A DNA stretch of 64,000 nucleotides, taken from assembly GCA_006503535.1 (NCBI GenBank), contig QYRS01000001.1:186001-250000 (forward strand), read 5' to 3'. Origin of the DNA: Arthrinium phaeospermum. Its lineage: Eukaryota; Ascomycota; Sordariomycetes; Amphisphaeriales; Apiosporaceae. The position numbers and the translations under genes are program-made. Positions 37,266-49,278 of this stretch are shown here, one piece after another. Within the stretch, counting starts at the first letter, position 1. Every line of letters begins with the position of its first letter. A model generated the notes under the pieces. The model ran no database searches and was not told the origin of the DNA. It saw only the letters and a list, made by a program, of their open reading frames with translations.

Positions 37266-38293
37266 ATGGAGAAATACACCCAATACCGCGACCGCAGCAC
37301 GGGCATCTCCCCCTTCATCCCGCACAAGACCCCGACCTCGACGACATCACTAGCACTGCACGCCCTCATCTTCGCCTTCCGCCTGCCGCTCTTCCTCTTC
37401 TACAGCGCCGTCTACTTCCTGCTCCTCAGCCACCTCCCCCTGCCCGTCTTCGCGCGCAAGCTGCTGCTCTGGGGCCTGCTGGGCATCCCGGGCATCTGGT
37501 GGGTAGATTTACAACTCGACGGCGTGAAGCGGGGCTCCCTCTCGCAGCAGCCGCCCAACCGCGTCCCGCACCCGGGCTCCGTCATCGCCGCCCAGTTCAC
37601 CAGCCCCGTCGACGCCATCTACCTGGCCGCCATCTTCGACCCGTCTTCACGGTGAGCTACCCGGGCACCACCAAGGTGCGCCAGGTCTCCCTGCTGCAGG
37701 CCATCCTGCTCGCCCTCGGCCCCGTCCTCCTGCACGCCCCCCACGCCTCGGCCGGCCACAACCCCCACCGGCTCGTCAGCCTCCGCCGCGTCGTCGAGCA
37801 GAACCGCCACCGCTGCGTCGTCGTCTTCCCCGAGTGCAGCACCACCAACGGCAAGGGCATCCTGCCATTCAGCCCCTCCCTCCTCAGCGCCCCATGGATG
37901 CCCCCTCTTCCCCGTCAGCCTGCGCTACACGCCCCAGGACATCACCACCCCGTCCCGGGCGCCTACCTCGCCTTCCTCTGGAACCTGCTCTCGCGGCCCA
38001 CCCACCTCATCCGCGTCCGCATCGCCGAGGCCGTCACCAACCGCGACATTGCCGGCAGCAGCGCCGAGACTTCCCGCGAAATGTCCCAAGCCAACAGCGC
38101 CGAAAGCAGCGACGACGACGACGACGACGATTACTTTGGCGGCGGCGAGGAGAAGCCCACGCCCGACCAGTATAGGGTGCTGGACCGGGTGGGCGAGGCC
38201 CTCGCGCGGCTGGGGCGGAACAAGCGGGTTGGTCTGACCCTGAAGGACAAGGCGGCCTTCGTCGAGGCTTGGTCCAAGAATGGGAAACGGTAA
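37266..38293 (+). CDS. Vps66/LOA1-like lysophospholipid acyltransferase, frame breaks
   Basis: Seen: N-terminal hydrophobic helices (LFLFYSAVYFLLLSHLPLPV, LLLWGLLGIPGIWWVDL), then QFTSPVDAIYLAAIFDP (motif I region), TVSYPGTTKVRQVSLLQAI, VVFPECSTTNGKGILPFSP (motif III), FPVSLRYTPQDITTPVPG and AYLAFLWNLLSRPTHLIRV. An acidic Asp run (about 38111-38131) and a short basic tail end the protein. Known: yeast Loa1/Vps66 acylates lysophosphatidic acid in lipid droplets and ER. The NHxxxxD His is not seen: Phe occupies that position here. Odd: one base is missing near 37646, and three more C losses between 37890 and 37956 would explain a short out-of-frame stretch. Four added bases give 344 codons. Confidence 0.78.
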
Positions 38294-39074
38294 CGGCGGG
38301 ACGATGGAAAGAAAGAAAGAAAAAAACGGAACCGAAAAAGAAAGAATGACACGAAAACCTGGGGCCTGGTGAAGGCGGAATCGATATTATATGTATGTGT
38401 ACTTTAGGTGCGTTGCATTGGGCAGCCGGCACTCCTTTCCCATGCGAGCGAGAAATAAGCTTCGGTTTCTTCGCGGTTCGGTGTAACGTGCCACGACTTC
38501 CTGGTTGCATACTTCCTCGTACGCTGGTGCTGTGTAAGGATACGAGGGAGGGGGAGGAAGCAGGCGTACTGTCCGTCATTGTTATCTTACCTTGATCAGT
38601 TGATGATTCCCCCAAGCAACGTCTATAGCTTTTTCGTCTGTATGCGGACTATCGGTTTAGAAGGGGAGAAAACACAATCAGGCATTGGATTGGATCAGTC
38701 CATATGAGCACTATATACCTTACAATATATCATATCATCTTCATTGCCGTATCCGTGTGTAATGTACATTGCTTCATGTCGTCAATTATATGCAAAGGTC
38801 CAATGTCAGACCATACCCAAACAGAACGAAGAGCACGCCTAGTAACATCTCAGCAAATATGCGGGTACAATAACTATCTTCCTTTTGTGTAAATACAGAA
38901 GACAAATAAACATCATGCGCCTTTTCTTTTTCACGGTCCAAGCCAGCCAGCCAGAAACAACCAGGGAATTAGTATGTACATGTCATATTCGTAAATAGCC
39001 ATTGATGGCCACCGACGCAACTCACTCACTCCTTTAAATGCTCCACTCCTCTCCGACGACGACAGACAAGTAAC
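38294..39074. other. convergent 3' regions
   Basis: About 780 bp between convergent acyltransferase and ILV3 genes. It includes a short CAGC-type repeat near 38942-38955. No gene is seen. Confidence 0.4.
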
Positions 39075-40968
39075 TTAGTCGGTGATACATCCCAAGCTAG
39101 CGTTCTTGACAACGCGCGCATACTTGCTCAGGGTGCCCTTCTTGTACCGGGGCTCGGGCGCCTTCCACAGCTTCTTGCGCTCCGCCTTCTCGGCCTCGCT
39201 GACCTCCCAGTCGATGACGCGCTTCTCGGCGTCGATAGTAATAGTGTCGCCGTCCTCGACGAGACCAATGGGCCCGCCCTCCATGGCCTCGGGCACAATG
39301 TGGCCGATGATGAAGCCGTGGCTGCCGCCGGAGAAGCGGCCGTCCGTCAGGAGCGCGACGTCCTGGCCGAGACCTGCGCCCATGATGGCGGAGCTGGGCT
39401 TCAGCATCTCGGGCATACCAGGACCGCCGACGGGGCCGTCGTAGCGGATGATGACGACCGTCTTCTCGCCCTTCTTGATCTCGCCCTTCTCGAGCGCCGT
39501 GATGAAGTCCTCCTCGCGGTTGAAGCAGCGAGCCTTACCAGTGAATTGGAGGCCCTCCTTGCCGGTGATCTTGCCCACGGCACCGCCGGGCGCCAGGGAG
39601 CCGCGGAGGATGGTGATGTGGCCGGTGGGCTTGATGGGGTTGGTGAAGGGGCGGATAACCTTCTGGTCCTCGGGGAAGTCCTTCCACGACTCTACGTTCT
39701 CCTTCATCGTCTTGCCTGTCACGGTGACGCCGGTTCCGTCGATGATGCCCTCCTTGAGCAGGAACTTGAGCAGGGCCGGGGTGCCACCGATCTTGTGCAC
39801 GTCCTCCATGACGTACTTGCCGCTGGGCTTCAGGTCGGCCAAGAAGGGGGTGCGGTCGCTGACGGACTGGAAGTCGTCGATGGTCAGCTTGATGCCAACG
39901 CTGTCGGCGATGGCGATCAAGTGCATGACGGCGTTGGTGCTGCCACCCAGAATGTTGACGACAATCATGGCGTTCTCGAAGGCTGCGCGCGTCATGATGT
40001 CGCGGGGGCGAATGTCCTCCCTCAGAATGTGCTTGATGGCCTCGCCAACATTCTCGCACTCGTTGCGCTTGGCGGGGTCCTCGGCCGGGAAACTGCTGCT
40101 TCCAGGCAGGGTCATACCGAGGGTCTCGATGGCGGAGGCCATGGTGTTGGCAGTGTACATGCCACCGCAAGCACCGCTTCCGGGGCAGGCGTTGCGGATG
40201 ATGTCGAAGCGCTGCTCCTCCGTGATCTCGCCGGTGATGTACTGGCCGTAGGCCTGGAAGGCGCTGACAAGGTCAAGAGTAGCACCAGTCTTGCTGCAAC
40301 CGGGCTTAATGGTTCCACCGTAGATCATGATACTGGGGCGGTTGAAGCGGCCCATGGCCATCAGGACACCGGGCATGTTCTTGTCGCAACCGGGCAGGGA
40401 GATGTTGGCGTCGTACCACTGGCCGCCCATGACGGTCTCGATACTGTCGGCAATGATCTCACGACTCTGGAGAGAGTAGCGCATACCGGTGGTTCCCATG
40501 GAGATACCGTCCGAGACACCAATGGTGTTGAATCGGTAGGGCACGAGGCCGGCCTTGGCGACAGACTCCTTGACAATGGCAGACAGGTCCATGAGATGCA
40601 TGTTGCAAGGGTTTCCCTCATACCAGACTGACGAGATACCGACTTGTCCCTTGTTCATGTCGTTCTCCGACATACCGGTGGCGTACAGCATGGCCTGCGA
40701 CGCACCCTGAGACTTGGGCTGGGTGATGGCACTCGAAACTTTGTTGAGGTCCTTCTCGTATTGGAACGATCGGCTCGAGCTCAGAAAGCGACTAAACGTA
40801 TGTAACCCATCGTCAGCAGACATTCACACCAAAAATAGCCAGCACCGCGAGCCAAAAGGCGCCGAGGAGGGAGTATTGTGCATACGCATTTTGTGTCGTC
40901 AGAGGCAGGCGCGTGCTGCGAGCCAGAGCTCCGGCAGCTCTGGCGCGGAGGAGGTTCTGCACAGCCAT
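39075..40968 (-). CDS. ILV3: dihydroxy-acid dehydratase, mitochondrial
   Basis: Seen: exon 40968-40886 encodes an Arg-rich, acid-free presequence ([19 protein letters not shown]). A 93-bp intron leads to exon 40791-39075, giving 599 aa without breaks. The family motifs are [23 protein letters not shown] and [15 protein letters not shown], whose cysteines bind the Fe-S cluster, plus [20 protein letters not shown] near the C-terminus. Known: the enzyme dehydrates dihydroxy-isovalerate and dihydroxy-methylvalerate in valine and isoleucine synthesis in the mitochondrion. The downstream in-frame ATG at the start of MSADDGLHT lies in the intron, so the spliced start is preferred. Strong codon bias produces a long spurious antisense frame. 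Confidence 0.97.
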
Positions 40969-41647
40969 GGTTGGTAGAGGCAATTGAAGTTTGGCGAGGA
41001 AGAAACAACTTCAATTGACTTGGCCCGGAAACTTGCCCGTACTTGAGTCGTGTCAAGGGGAGGGCAGAGTGAGTCGTCGAGTGGGATGGAGAAGCGACAA
41101 GGAAGTGGGCGACATCGGCAATAAATTTCTGGACCGATAGCTTCAAAATCGATGAGCTCTGGGATGACATGCACCCTCAGTGGACCCCTGTGCGGACCCA
41201 AGCTGGAGCCAAAGCACTGAAGTCCCCCGCAGGAGCTTGGGCCCTCTGACCTTCAGCGTCGCCGTCATTGGCCAGCGATGTCGGTGGGGTCCCATGTCGT
41301 CAATTGCTTGAATTTCCAGCTGCTGTGGTATTTGGCTTCCGGGCAATAACATGCAGGAACTGCTCTTGGCAGCAATACATTCTCCCACGCCTCGATGTGG
41401 CCAAGAGTACCTACTGGAACGTAATGAACGGTGTTTACGACCTCTGAGACACTGGTAACTGGATTCACGAGCAACAGGCAAGAAATCCGGGAGGACACCA
41501 GCGCAATAGCAATTGATACACATTCAATTCGAGTCCTAGCCATCAAGTCTCCTTTTGGCTGCCCAGGCCGTCCACCGGCACCAAGCGAGGATGGAAAATG
41601 TATGATTCCCATAGCGAAAGTCTCAAATGCATGGCAGTACAGTGCCA
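40969..41647. other. promoter of ILV3 and 3' end of DUF6604 gene
   Basis: About 680 bp between two minus-strand genes. No conserved frame is seen. Confidence 0.4.
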
Positions 41648-44307
41648 TCACTCGTCTTCGAAGGCCACAGGAATTCCTAGGGCCTCTCCCAACACTTTGT
41701 TGACACAGAAGCCGCCGGTCCCCATCTCCAAAAACGTGTTGACAGCTTCAGCGGCCTTCTGCAGCGGACGACGATCCGAGACGCCCCCTTCGGCGCCGCT
41801 GGCCGCCATGAAAATCCACCCCACCACGAATGGAAGCTGGTTCTCCCGCTCCAGGTAATTGGGCGTGTACTTCTCCCGAAGCAGCTCGTCGGCCTCCTCC
41901 TTCACTGCGCGCAGCACGCGCCAGCACCAGCGGTGAAAGTGGAGGTAGGGGAAGGCAAACTCCAGCGTCTCGGCATGCAGCGCCATGACGAGCGGCTTGA
42001 TGAGCTGCTCCGGCATCAATTTTCCTCCATCAACAGCCTTCTTGCGGGAGCCCTGTCGCTGCTGCCTCTGCTTCTCTTGGCGCTTGGCGTAGTCGACCTG
42101 ACCCAAGAGTCCTTCTTGGCCTGGCTCCTCCTCGAAGAGACTCATGTCAATGATCTTATCGACGTATTCGGGAGTGAGGTCGGCCTGCCCAGTGTTCTCG
42201 ACATAGCGAGGCTGGAACATGGACAGAACAGGCCCGACGTCCTTGAGACCGCGCGGGCCTGCCTTGGACGCCAGCGGCGTGTTCTTTCGTTGTTTTCCGA
42301 TCATCGCTGCGGCCGATGTACCCATCTGGAGGCAAAACTTCTTGAAGTAGTCTACGGGAGACGCAGGCTCCTCGCCGCCAACGTAGAAGCTCTCCTCGCT
42401 CAGCAGCGCGTACAACACATCCATGTCGACCCAATCCCCCTTCACCAGCTTCTCTTTTCGAAGCGCGTTGTACAGATGCTGACAGTACTGGATCGATCCC
42501 CAGGCGTTGGCCACGGCGAGTCCCACCTCATGGTGACGCTGGCGGAAGTTGTAGAGCGTAAGCCCGCTCATGAGTGGCGACATGCGGAAGACGCGGTGGC
42601 TCTCGGTATCCGGGGGCGACATGCCGAACTGCTGATACATACGCTCCTGAACCTTGCGCGGAGGATCTGTGCCTATCCAGTCGACTTGATTCTGAAGCTG
42701 TCTCAGCCACTGGTCGTTCGTGGCAGGCCAATTGGCAATCTTCAACGAGGCGTGGAATTCAAAGTGTGCATTGATGTCGTTGCTGATGACTGTGGTTTGC
42801 TTGACCAGGGTGTGGAATGGTTGGTCGATCTCGTCCTTGAGCTCATAGGTAATGTCGAGGAACGTCTGAGCGGCGAAGACGACGCCAAATGTTATCTCCT
42901 TGGTCTTGATAACGTCTTCGATTCCACGGAGTAACTCGTCCTTGACAGGCCAACCGCGAACACCTCGGATGATGGTCACGAGCTCAGCGAAGTAGGGCAT
43001 GAGGAGTGCGCGGTCTTGCTCGTACTTCTGCTGGCCGGTCAACTTGGATCTGTCAACCTTGGGATCGTAATAGCCAAACATTCCTTCCTTATACAGCGGA
43101 ATCTGACCGGGCTCAACGACAGCAAGGAAGGCCTCAATCATGCGATAAGGCACGAGAAAGGTGCCTTCCATGACATGGTAGGTCTTGTAATTGAGATTGT
43201 CGTTGAAGTTGGCGGCACTTGCCGTCTTGTACACGTCCTTCTTCTTGTAGCCCTGGATGAGGCACTGCAGGAGGTGGAATCGTTGCAGCATCTCACCAAT
43301 GCCTATCGAGTCTCATCGTTAGTAGTTACTCTTTTCTTTCTGGGGCGAACAGGGAGTTTCGAGAGGGAATAACGGGAATTCCCCGCACCAACGGCCAATC
43401 CTTCCCTCACGAGATACTGTGATAAGGGGCCATAACCACTAATAACAAGAAGAGTAAACACCGAACACCACTTACCCCCGTGTGGCGCTAGCACAGGTAT
43501 AACGTCTGCCACCATGTTCCGCACCAGGTCGATGGCGGTGTTGGTAGCAACGGCAGCCGCAGCCAGGTCGAATAAGCCGCTCTTGAAGTTGGACCAGACC
43601 CATTTAATGTGCGCTCGCACTCTGTTCATGTCATTGATGAGTGCAGTCAGGGCGAAGATGGCCTCCTCGAACGACAAGTCAGTCTCCGCCTCGTACGTGG
43701 CGTTGTCCTCCTTGGCCTTTGCAGGTCTCTCAACATCAGGGGCGTTCAGGAACTCCTCCGAAGGCTCATAGACGGCAAGACCGGTGAATCGATTGGTGAT
43801 CTCGTCGGCGCTGGCGTCGGCCTCGGTTCGCGGAGCACGCACGAAAGGTCGCAAGACGTCGCGAACCTTTTCCAGAACTCCGACAAAGTACTGGTGGTTC
43901 TCGTCCTGCGTCTCGTCGACGACCTGCCCATGTTGGGCAAGCTGGGAGCCGAAAGCCGAGCGGGCGGCAATGACACGGTCTATCGTGCTCCTGAAGCTCA
44001 CTGGGACCTCGGTGGACTTTCCCGCCACGAACTCGGCCAAGGCGATGAAGTCAGCAATCTTGATGATGTAGTTCGGGCCGCCCTTGCTGTTGGTCTTCTT
44101 GGGCGGTGGGCCTTTGCCCTTCTTCGCCTTGGCCCGTGCTTTCCCCTTCAGACGGCCGCCCCCGCTGCCGCCGCCGGCCTTGTTGCCGTTAGACAAAAGA
44201 TCAGAGGAGTAGCCATTTGCCTTTGCAGTTGAAGCAAGCCACGTTGCCACCGAGTCGGTATCTTGTTTATACTGCGAGTAGGTGTTGATTAGGGTAGAGG
44301 GTAGCAT
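41648..44307 (-). CDS. DUF6604 domain protein
   Basis: Seen: exons 44307-43476 and 43302-41648 join in phase (donor GTAAGT, 173-bp intron) to 828 aa. The N-terminus STLINTYSQYKQDTDSVATW is the opening of DUF6604 (PF20253). A Lys/Gly/Pro-rich basic tract (about residues 45-72, GKARAKAKKGKGPPPKK) interrupts it, then helical segments include IKIADFIALAEFVAG and LSFEEAIFALTALINDMN. The remaining 550 aa are mostly alpha-helical, with no transmembrane segment and no catalytic motif visible. Known: large fungal proteins with this domain are widespread and uncharacterised. The basic tract could be a nuclear or nucleic-acid-binding signal; that is inference. The frame is intact, unlike many genes to the left. 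Confidence 0.82.
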
Positions 44308-45693
44308 CTTGTGTTCCCTAATGTCTCCCCTTTAAGGTACTCGGATATGGGTTTCGACTCACTCCAACCCTTATAGAGCTAAGAGTAGTTTTGCCAGCTT
44401 GAGGACGTGGATTCTCTTGTCGAAGCTGGGGGAAGGTCTGGAGTGCGCAAATTGTATCACGAGGAGCGCTAGTTGTCGGGAAGTTGAGAAACTGTAGATA
44501 CCTTTTAGAGAAAGAAGAACGAGAAACCAGCCCGCAAGCCCAGCTGTTGTCGTTTGCACCTTTTGTTTCATATTCCTCCCGAGAAAGGGACTGCCTGTTT
44601 GCAGAGTGCAACCAATGGATAGGCAGGTACTGTACAGCTTAAACCCACCTGACGCGGCAGGCTCCCGGCCCTAGGCATTGGAAAGCTACCCCAGACAGCT
44701 AGCTACCAGGCGCCATGACCCTTGAACTCAGCAATAGCAATCGGATAAGACCCATATGCTCTACACACAATAAAGCAACTCTAGATTGCTGAGGGATTGT
44801 AGCAAACGACTAAGATGAACGACAAGGGATTGCCATTCCTCAAACATTTCCAGACCCAGGCAGACGGCCTCAACGTCAAATATTTTACTGCACAAGTCAT
44901 GGCTTCGTACCGTTCTTTCATGTGTTCAGTTCGCACATTTGATGGTTTGTCAAAACACTGGAGAATGTCCAAATAGAGGGGTCGAAATCGTAGTGGGGCA
45001 ACACCCAGCTCCAGAAACCACTTGGAGACCAGACAGAGCCAGGATCCGAATGAAGAAGACTAACACCCCAACGAAAGCGAAGGCTTGCGGAGGAAAATAT
45101 ACAATCTGCAGCTACTTATCTGAGTTGCTTAGCGGGGGTATCACATATGTCAAATTTGCAGCTTTGGTAGGAAACCGTCGAGTCGGTTACCAGACACTAT
45201 TGTAAAGCTCAGAGCAACGGGACATGCATATCCTTGTCGCTCTTATCCAAGAACGCCTCGTAAGCAAATGTCTCAGATTAAGTATTGCGTTAATCAACCT
45301 GATTGAAGGCGCCTGTATCATACGGGTTGGCATTCTACATCATGTTCCCTTTTCCCCTTTTTGCCAGGGATAGAAGAGCTGTGTTCGGTGGAGGGATCTA
45401 CGGTCTGCGGAAGTGCTAAACAGTGGGTGCCCCCAGGACACATTGCAAGCTGAAAATAAACTGGGCCTCTAACACACATCTCAACACCAATCGTAGCCAC
45501 TAACACTGTACATCAGTGTTGATTGGACTATACTCACAGAATAAGAAAGATTAACAAATTGACTAGTAGAGATCTCAGGACTTACTGGAACATGGCCCGT
45601 CAATTGCCACTCACCGACCCCAACAGGATGGGATGCTGCGCACCCTGAGGAGTTCGGCAAGATTCTCCTGCATTTTCACCCTAAATGCATGGC
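44308..45693. other. 1.4 kb divergent intergenic region
   Basis: The region separates the DUF6604 gene (-) from the EgtB-like gene (+). No methyltransferase-like frame is present here, which matters because fungal Egt1 normally carries one. Nothing else is recognised. Confidence 0.45.
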
Positions 45694-45701
45694 TATATAA
45701 A
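45694..45701 (+). promoter_or_regulatory. TATA-like box of EgtB-like gene
   Basis: TATATAAA lies about 107 bp upstream of the ATG at 45808. Predicted from sequence and spacing only. Confidence 0.45.
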
Positions 45702-45807
45702 GCATAGGACGGACACGAGAAACTAAAAATCTCGAACCGTTTGACCTAACTACAACCGTTACCTCTTACCTAAGAAGTTGATCAACAGCAGGTCAGATAG
45801 TTGCGCT

Positions 45808-47736
45808 ATGGGATCTAGACCTAACCCCTATGCGTTCCCTCTCACGGTCAAGGACTATGCCTCTACACCAGTACCCTCTATGGAGGAATGGGAGACCATG
45901 TGGAGGGCATGGGACATGGTTACTACGCAGATGATACCAGCAGACGCTCTCATGGAACAACCCATCCCTCTGAGGAACCCTCTCAAGTTCTACGTGGGTC
46001 ATATACCAACATTGTAAGACCTCATCCTCTCTTTAACCACACACACTCTCTCTCTCTTTCTTTCTCCTATACTATAAAAAGACGCGAACTTATATGAAAA
46101 CCTCCCAATAGCGAGGATATACATCTGAGCAGAGCTACAGGCACGCCCTTGACTCAACCTACCTCGTATGCTACATTCTTTGAACGTGGCATTGATCCAG
46201 ACGTGGAGGACCCGACACAATGTCACGACCACAGCGAACTGCCGACAATATGGCCAGAACTTTCTGAAATGCTCGAATACCGCGAGAAAGTAAAGAGGCG
46301 TATAAAACTGCAGTATGATACTGGCCGAGCCTACAGCGACAGGACTATCGGAAGGGCTCTCTGGATCGGCTACGAACACGAGGGTAAGTGAATAAGGGGT
46401 ATTGAGTGGAAGCGTCCTTTCTCCCGGATGAATTGATTGTCTAATACGAGATGAGCAGGCCTTCACCTTGAGACATTCTTATACATGGCCATACTGAGCC
46501 CCAACATCCAACCGCCACCAGGCATCCCGCGTCCAGATTTCGCGGGAATGGCGCGAGAGGCAGCTTCTAGACGGGTTGAGAACCAGTGGTATCGCATCCC
46601 GGAGCAAAAGCTTACCATCGGCTACGAGGACCCCGAGAGCGACGATGGACCGGACCGCTACTTTGCCTGGGACAACGAGCGCGAACCCTACGATGTCAAT
46701 ATTCCGGCTTTTGAGGCCCAGGCCCGGCCTGTCAGCGTGGGCGAGTATGCGGCGTTCTTGCTCGACACTGGGAGAACAGACACAATCCCGGCAACGTGGG
46801 TTAAACTAAACACTCACGGCAACAAGGTCAAGGACAAGCCCGAGGACGATAATGGTGGGCCCGATGGTATTCCCAATGGAGATACGCCACTCCAGGCATT
46901 CCTCACCCAACACGGTATCCGGACCGTGTGGGGCCCCATCCCCTTATCCCAAGCGGTCGACTGGCCAGCCACCGCATCCTGGAACGAGGTGACGAGCTAC
47001 AGAGAGTGGGTGGGCGGGGGTCTCCGTCTTCCTACTCTCCACGAAGTGAGGAGCATCCACGAGTATGCTGCTCGCTTGAAAAGTCAACAGGAGTCAATTT
47101 TTACCACAAATTCATCAACATCAAGCCCAACCAATAGCAAGAACAAGACTATGCACACGGACCCCGAATCCATCTTCGCCGATCTCAGCGGCGCCAACGT
47201 CGGGCTGCAGAACTTCCACCCGGTGCCCGTCACGCACAGAGGCGACCGGCTCTGCGGCCTCGGCGATCTCGGGGGTGCTTGGGAGTGGACTAGCACGGTG
47301 TTTGCTCCGCAGCCCGGGTTCAAGCCCATGGACATTTATCCTGGGTACAGTGGTAAGTGCACCTACTTTCCTACCTGTGCAGGCCCCAAACCCTGTTCAC
47401 TGGGGCTTATGTTGTCCAGTTGGATGTTAGAAATCGGATATTGGCTGACGGTGAACCATTCGCCCGCAGCTGACTTCATGGACGGGAAACATATGGCCAT
47501 CACGGGTGGCAGTTGGGCACTGCCTCCACGCATCGCAGGCAGAAAATCCTTGTAGGTTACTTCTCACTGTTCCTTCCCTCCCTACTGGGAAGACTCCAAA
47601 TGCGTTTTCGTTTCCGTTGGCATGGGCAGAGTAATCTGACGACTAATACTTTTGACAATATAGTCAAAATTGGTGGCAAAAGGGGTACCAGTACCCCTGG
47701 GTCGCTGTTAGGCTCGTCCGAGACTTGAAAGAATAG
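45808..47736 (+). CDS. stand-alone EgtB/Egt1-C-like non-heme iron sulfoxide synthase
   Basis: Seen: five exons, 45808-46013, 46112-46383, 46459-47352, 47470-47551 and 47664-47736, give 508 aa with every junction in phase. The N-terminal DinB-like part has YVGHIPTFEDIHLSR and the iron site HEGLHLETFLYM (HxxxH). The C-terminal FGE-sulfatase-like part has RLPTLHEVRSIHEYA, LGGAWEWTST, YPGYSG, DGKH, GGSWA and YPWVAVRLVRD. Known: EgtB-type enzymes couple oxygen, a thiol and trimethylhistidine to form the sulfoxide precursor of ergothioneine. In fungi this half is usually fused to the EgtD-like methyltransferase as Egt1. Here the methyltransferase half is absent, so the substrate may differ. A TATA-like box lies upstream. 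Confidence 0.85.
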
Positions 47737-48589
47737 GAGGCGAGACGAGAAAGCCAGTATCCGGACTTAAAGGCAAGATATCATTGATGAATCATTCGGC
47801 TAGATAGAAACGGAAAATCCCCCACACCGAATCACTTGTCTTGGCTCAAGAGGCATAAAGTCTACGGGCCAGCGAGTAGACCCTAAGGGCCAATGCTGAC
47901 AGCTGCATTGGGCGAGGGCGTCTTTGAGATAGGCGGGACTATCGATATGCGTTAGCTCTGTGTAAGACATCAGAACGGGTAGAAGCCTCTAAATAATGCT
48001 AATTTTGGGGCTGAAATATCCAGAGATGTCAGAAATGATTTGTGTTGTCTGTGTACAACCCAATGTTGGCTAGGGGGAATATGGATTTGAGGTATTTGAA
48101 GATTTTCAAACCTGACATACACACTGAATGATCACCAACCTCTCAACCTGTGTACCACTATTGCTATAGCAAGGTGCCCCTTTTATATCTCCTGAGTGTT
48201 ACAGAATACCCCAAAAGACCTACTACTCGCCCCCATGACTTGCCTGTGATGACTTAAACATCCAACCCTCTCTTTCCCCAGTTCTTCGATTGAACACATA
48301 ATAGTCTGGATCGCATTCACATATGCAGTTTCAAATACTGCCTTTGTCAAACTTATTAGGCGTTAGGGTTAAATATCGTGTCACTCGAAATATGCAATAG
48401 TAAAAACAGTATCATAGGATTTGACCATCTCTCATTAATGATCTAGTCAAGGCCACGGCGTCGAGGCCCTCGACCCCTCTATCGTACATGTCCTCTTCCT
48501 TCCATCCTCCATGTCTTCATTTCATAGGCGTAAGCTCGTTAGGTATCATGTAATAGGTTTTGACAGGCGTATTGTATTGCCCGATGTAA
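47737..48589. other. convergent 3' regions
   Basis: About 850 bp between convergent genes. No gene is seen. Confidence 0.4.
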
Positions 48590-49039
48590 TTAAGCCTCCT
48601 TCTCGGAAGAGAGCGCATCGTAAGGCGCCTTCTTGTCGGCGTGCTCCTCGCGGCCGCCGGTGGCGATGGGGGCGGTGCTGGCGCCGAGCGCGAACTTCTT
48701 CTCGGCGAGGCGGCCGGGGTCGTTCTCGGTGCCGAACTCGGCGCTGTTGTTCTCGCCCTGCAGGTTGGGGTCCTCCTTCAGGTTCTTGCCGTGGGGGCCG
48801 CTGGCGTCCTGGTTGTTGATGTTGCCGATGTAGCCGGGCGCGGTGCCGACTGAGGCGGGGGCACCGCCGGTGGAGGGGGCCTGTTGCGCGGCGGCGCCCT
48901 CGGTGACGCGGTTGCTGGACTGGAAGGCTTGCGACTCGGAGGCCAGCGAGTCGGAGACGGCGCCGCTGCCTTCTTGAGTGACGGGGGCTTGGTTGCCCAT
49001 GGTCACCTTGGTGCCTTCACTGGGAGCTTGACCGGGCAT
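48590..49039 (-). CDS. small hydrophilic conserved-type protein
   Basis: Seen: a 149-aa single-exon frame from ATG 49039. It is rich in Ala, Gly, Ser, Glu, Asn and Gln with almost no bulky hydrophobics and no Cys or Trp. Stretches include VSDSLASESQAF, NNQDASGPHGKNL and AEKKFALGASTAP. No signal peptide or TM segment is present. Proteins of this kind in ascomycetes resemble LEA-like or hydrophilin stress proteins; no domain is recognised. A perfect CRE palindrome sits 232 bp upstream, compatible with bZIP (Atf1-type) stress control. Function and disorder are inference from composition. Confidence 0.7.
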   Translation of the reverse strand: MPGQAPSEGTKVTMGNQAPVTQEGSGAVSDSLASESQAFQSSNRVTEGAAAQQAPSTGGAPASVGTAPGYIGNINNQDASGPHGKNLKEDPNLQGENNSAEFGTENDPGRLAEKKFALGASTAPIATGGREEHADKKAPYDALSSEKEA

Positions 49040-49270
49040 TTTGAGATGGGTTGTGGTTGGGGTGGATTGATGTGTGGTGTTGATGATGGGTTGTTTCAAG
49101 TACGATGTCTAAGACTCGTCTAATGATATATGTAGCTGACAGCTGTATCGGATGGATGAGATGGAATGGATTGCGAAAATTTCCAATTACTTAGATGAAG
49201 ATACTGGAACTCTTATACAATGCGTACAGCAATCAATCTTGAGGCTCCCAGTTACCTATGACATGAGGCA

Positions 49271-49278
49271 TGACGTCA
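49271..49278. promoter_or_regulatory. CRE palindrome TGACGTCA
   Basis: Perfect CRE/ATF site about 230 bp upstream of the hydrophilic protein gene. In fungi Atf1/CREB-type bZIP proteins bind it in stress responses. A single site, so it could be chance. Confidence 0.4.

Noticed and set aside
38110..38135. GAC/GAT microsatellite as a mobile or regulatory repeat
   Set aside because: It encodes an Asp run in the acyltransferase and is simple coding low complexity.
39300..40631. 443-codon plus-strand frame antisense to ILV3
   Set aside because: Shadow of a strongly biased conserved gene; low-complexity Gly/Asp/Val sequence with no motif.
41933..42934. 333-codon plus-strand frame antisense to the DUF6604 gene
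   Set aside because: The sense strand gives a coherent spliced protein; the antisense does not.
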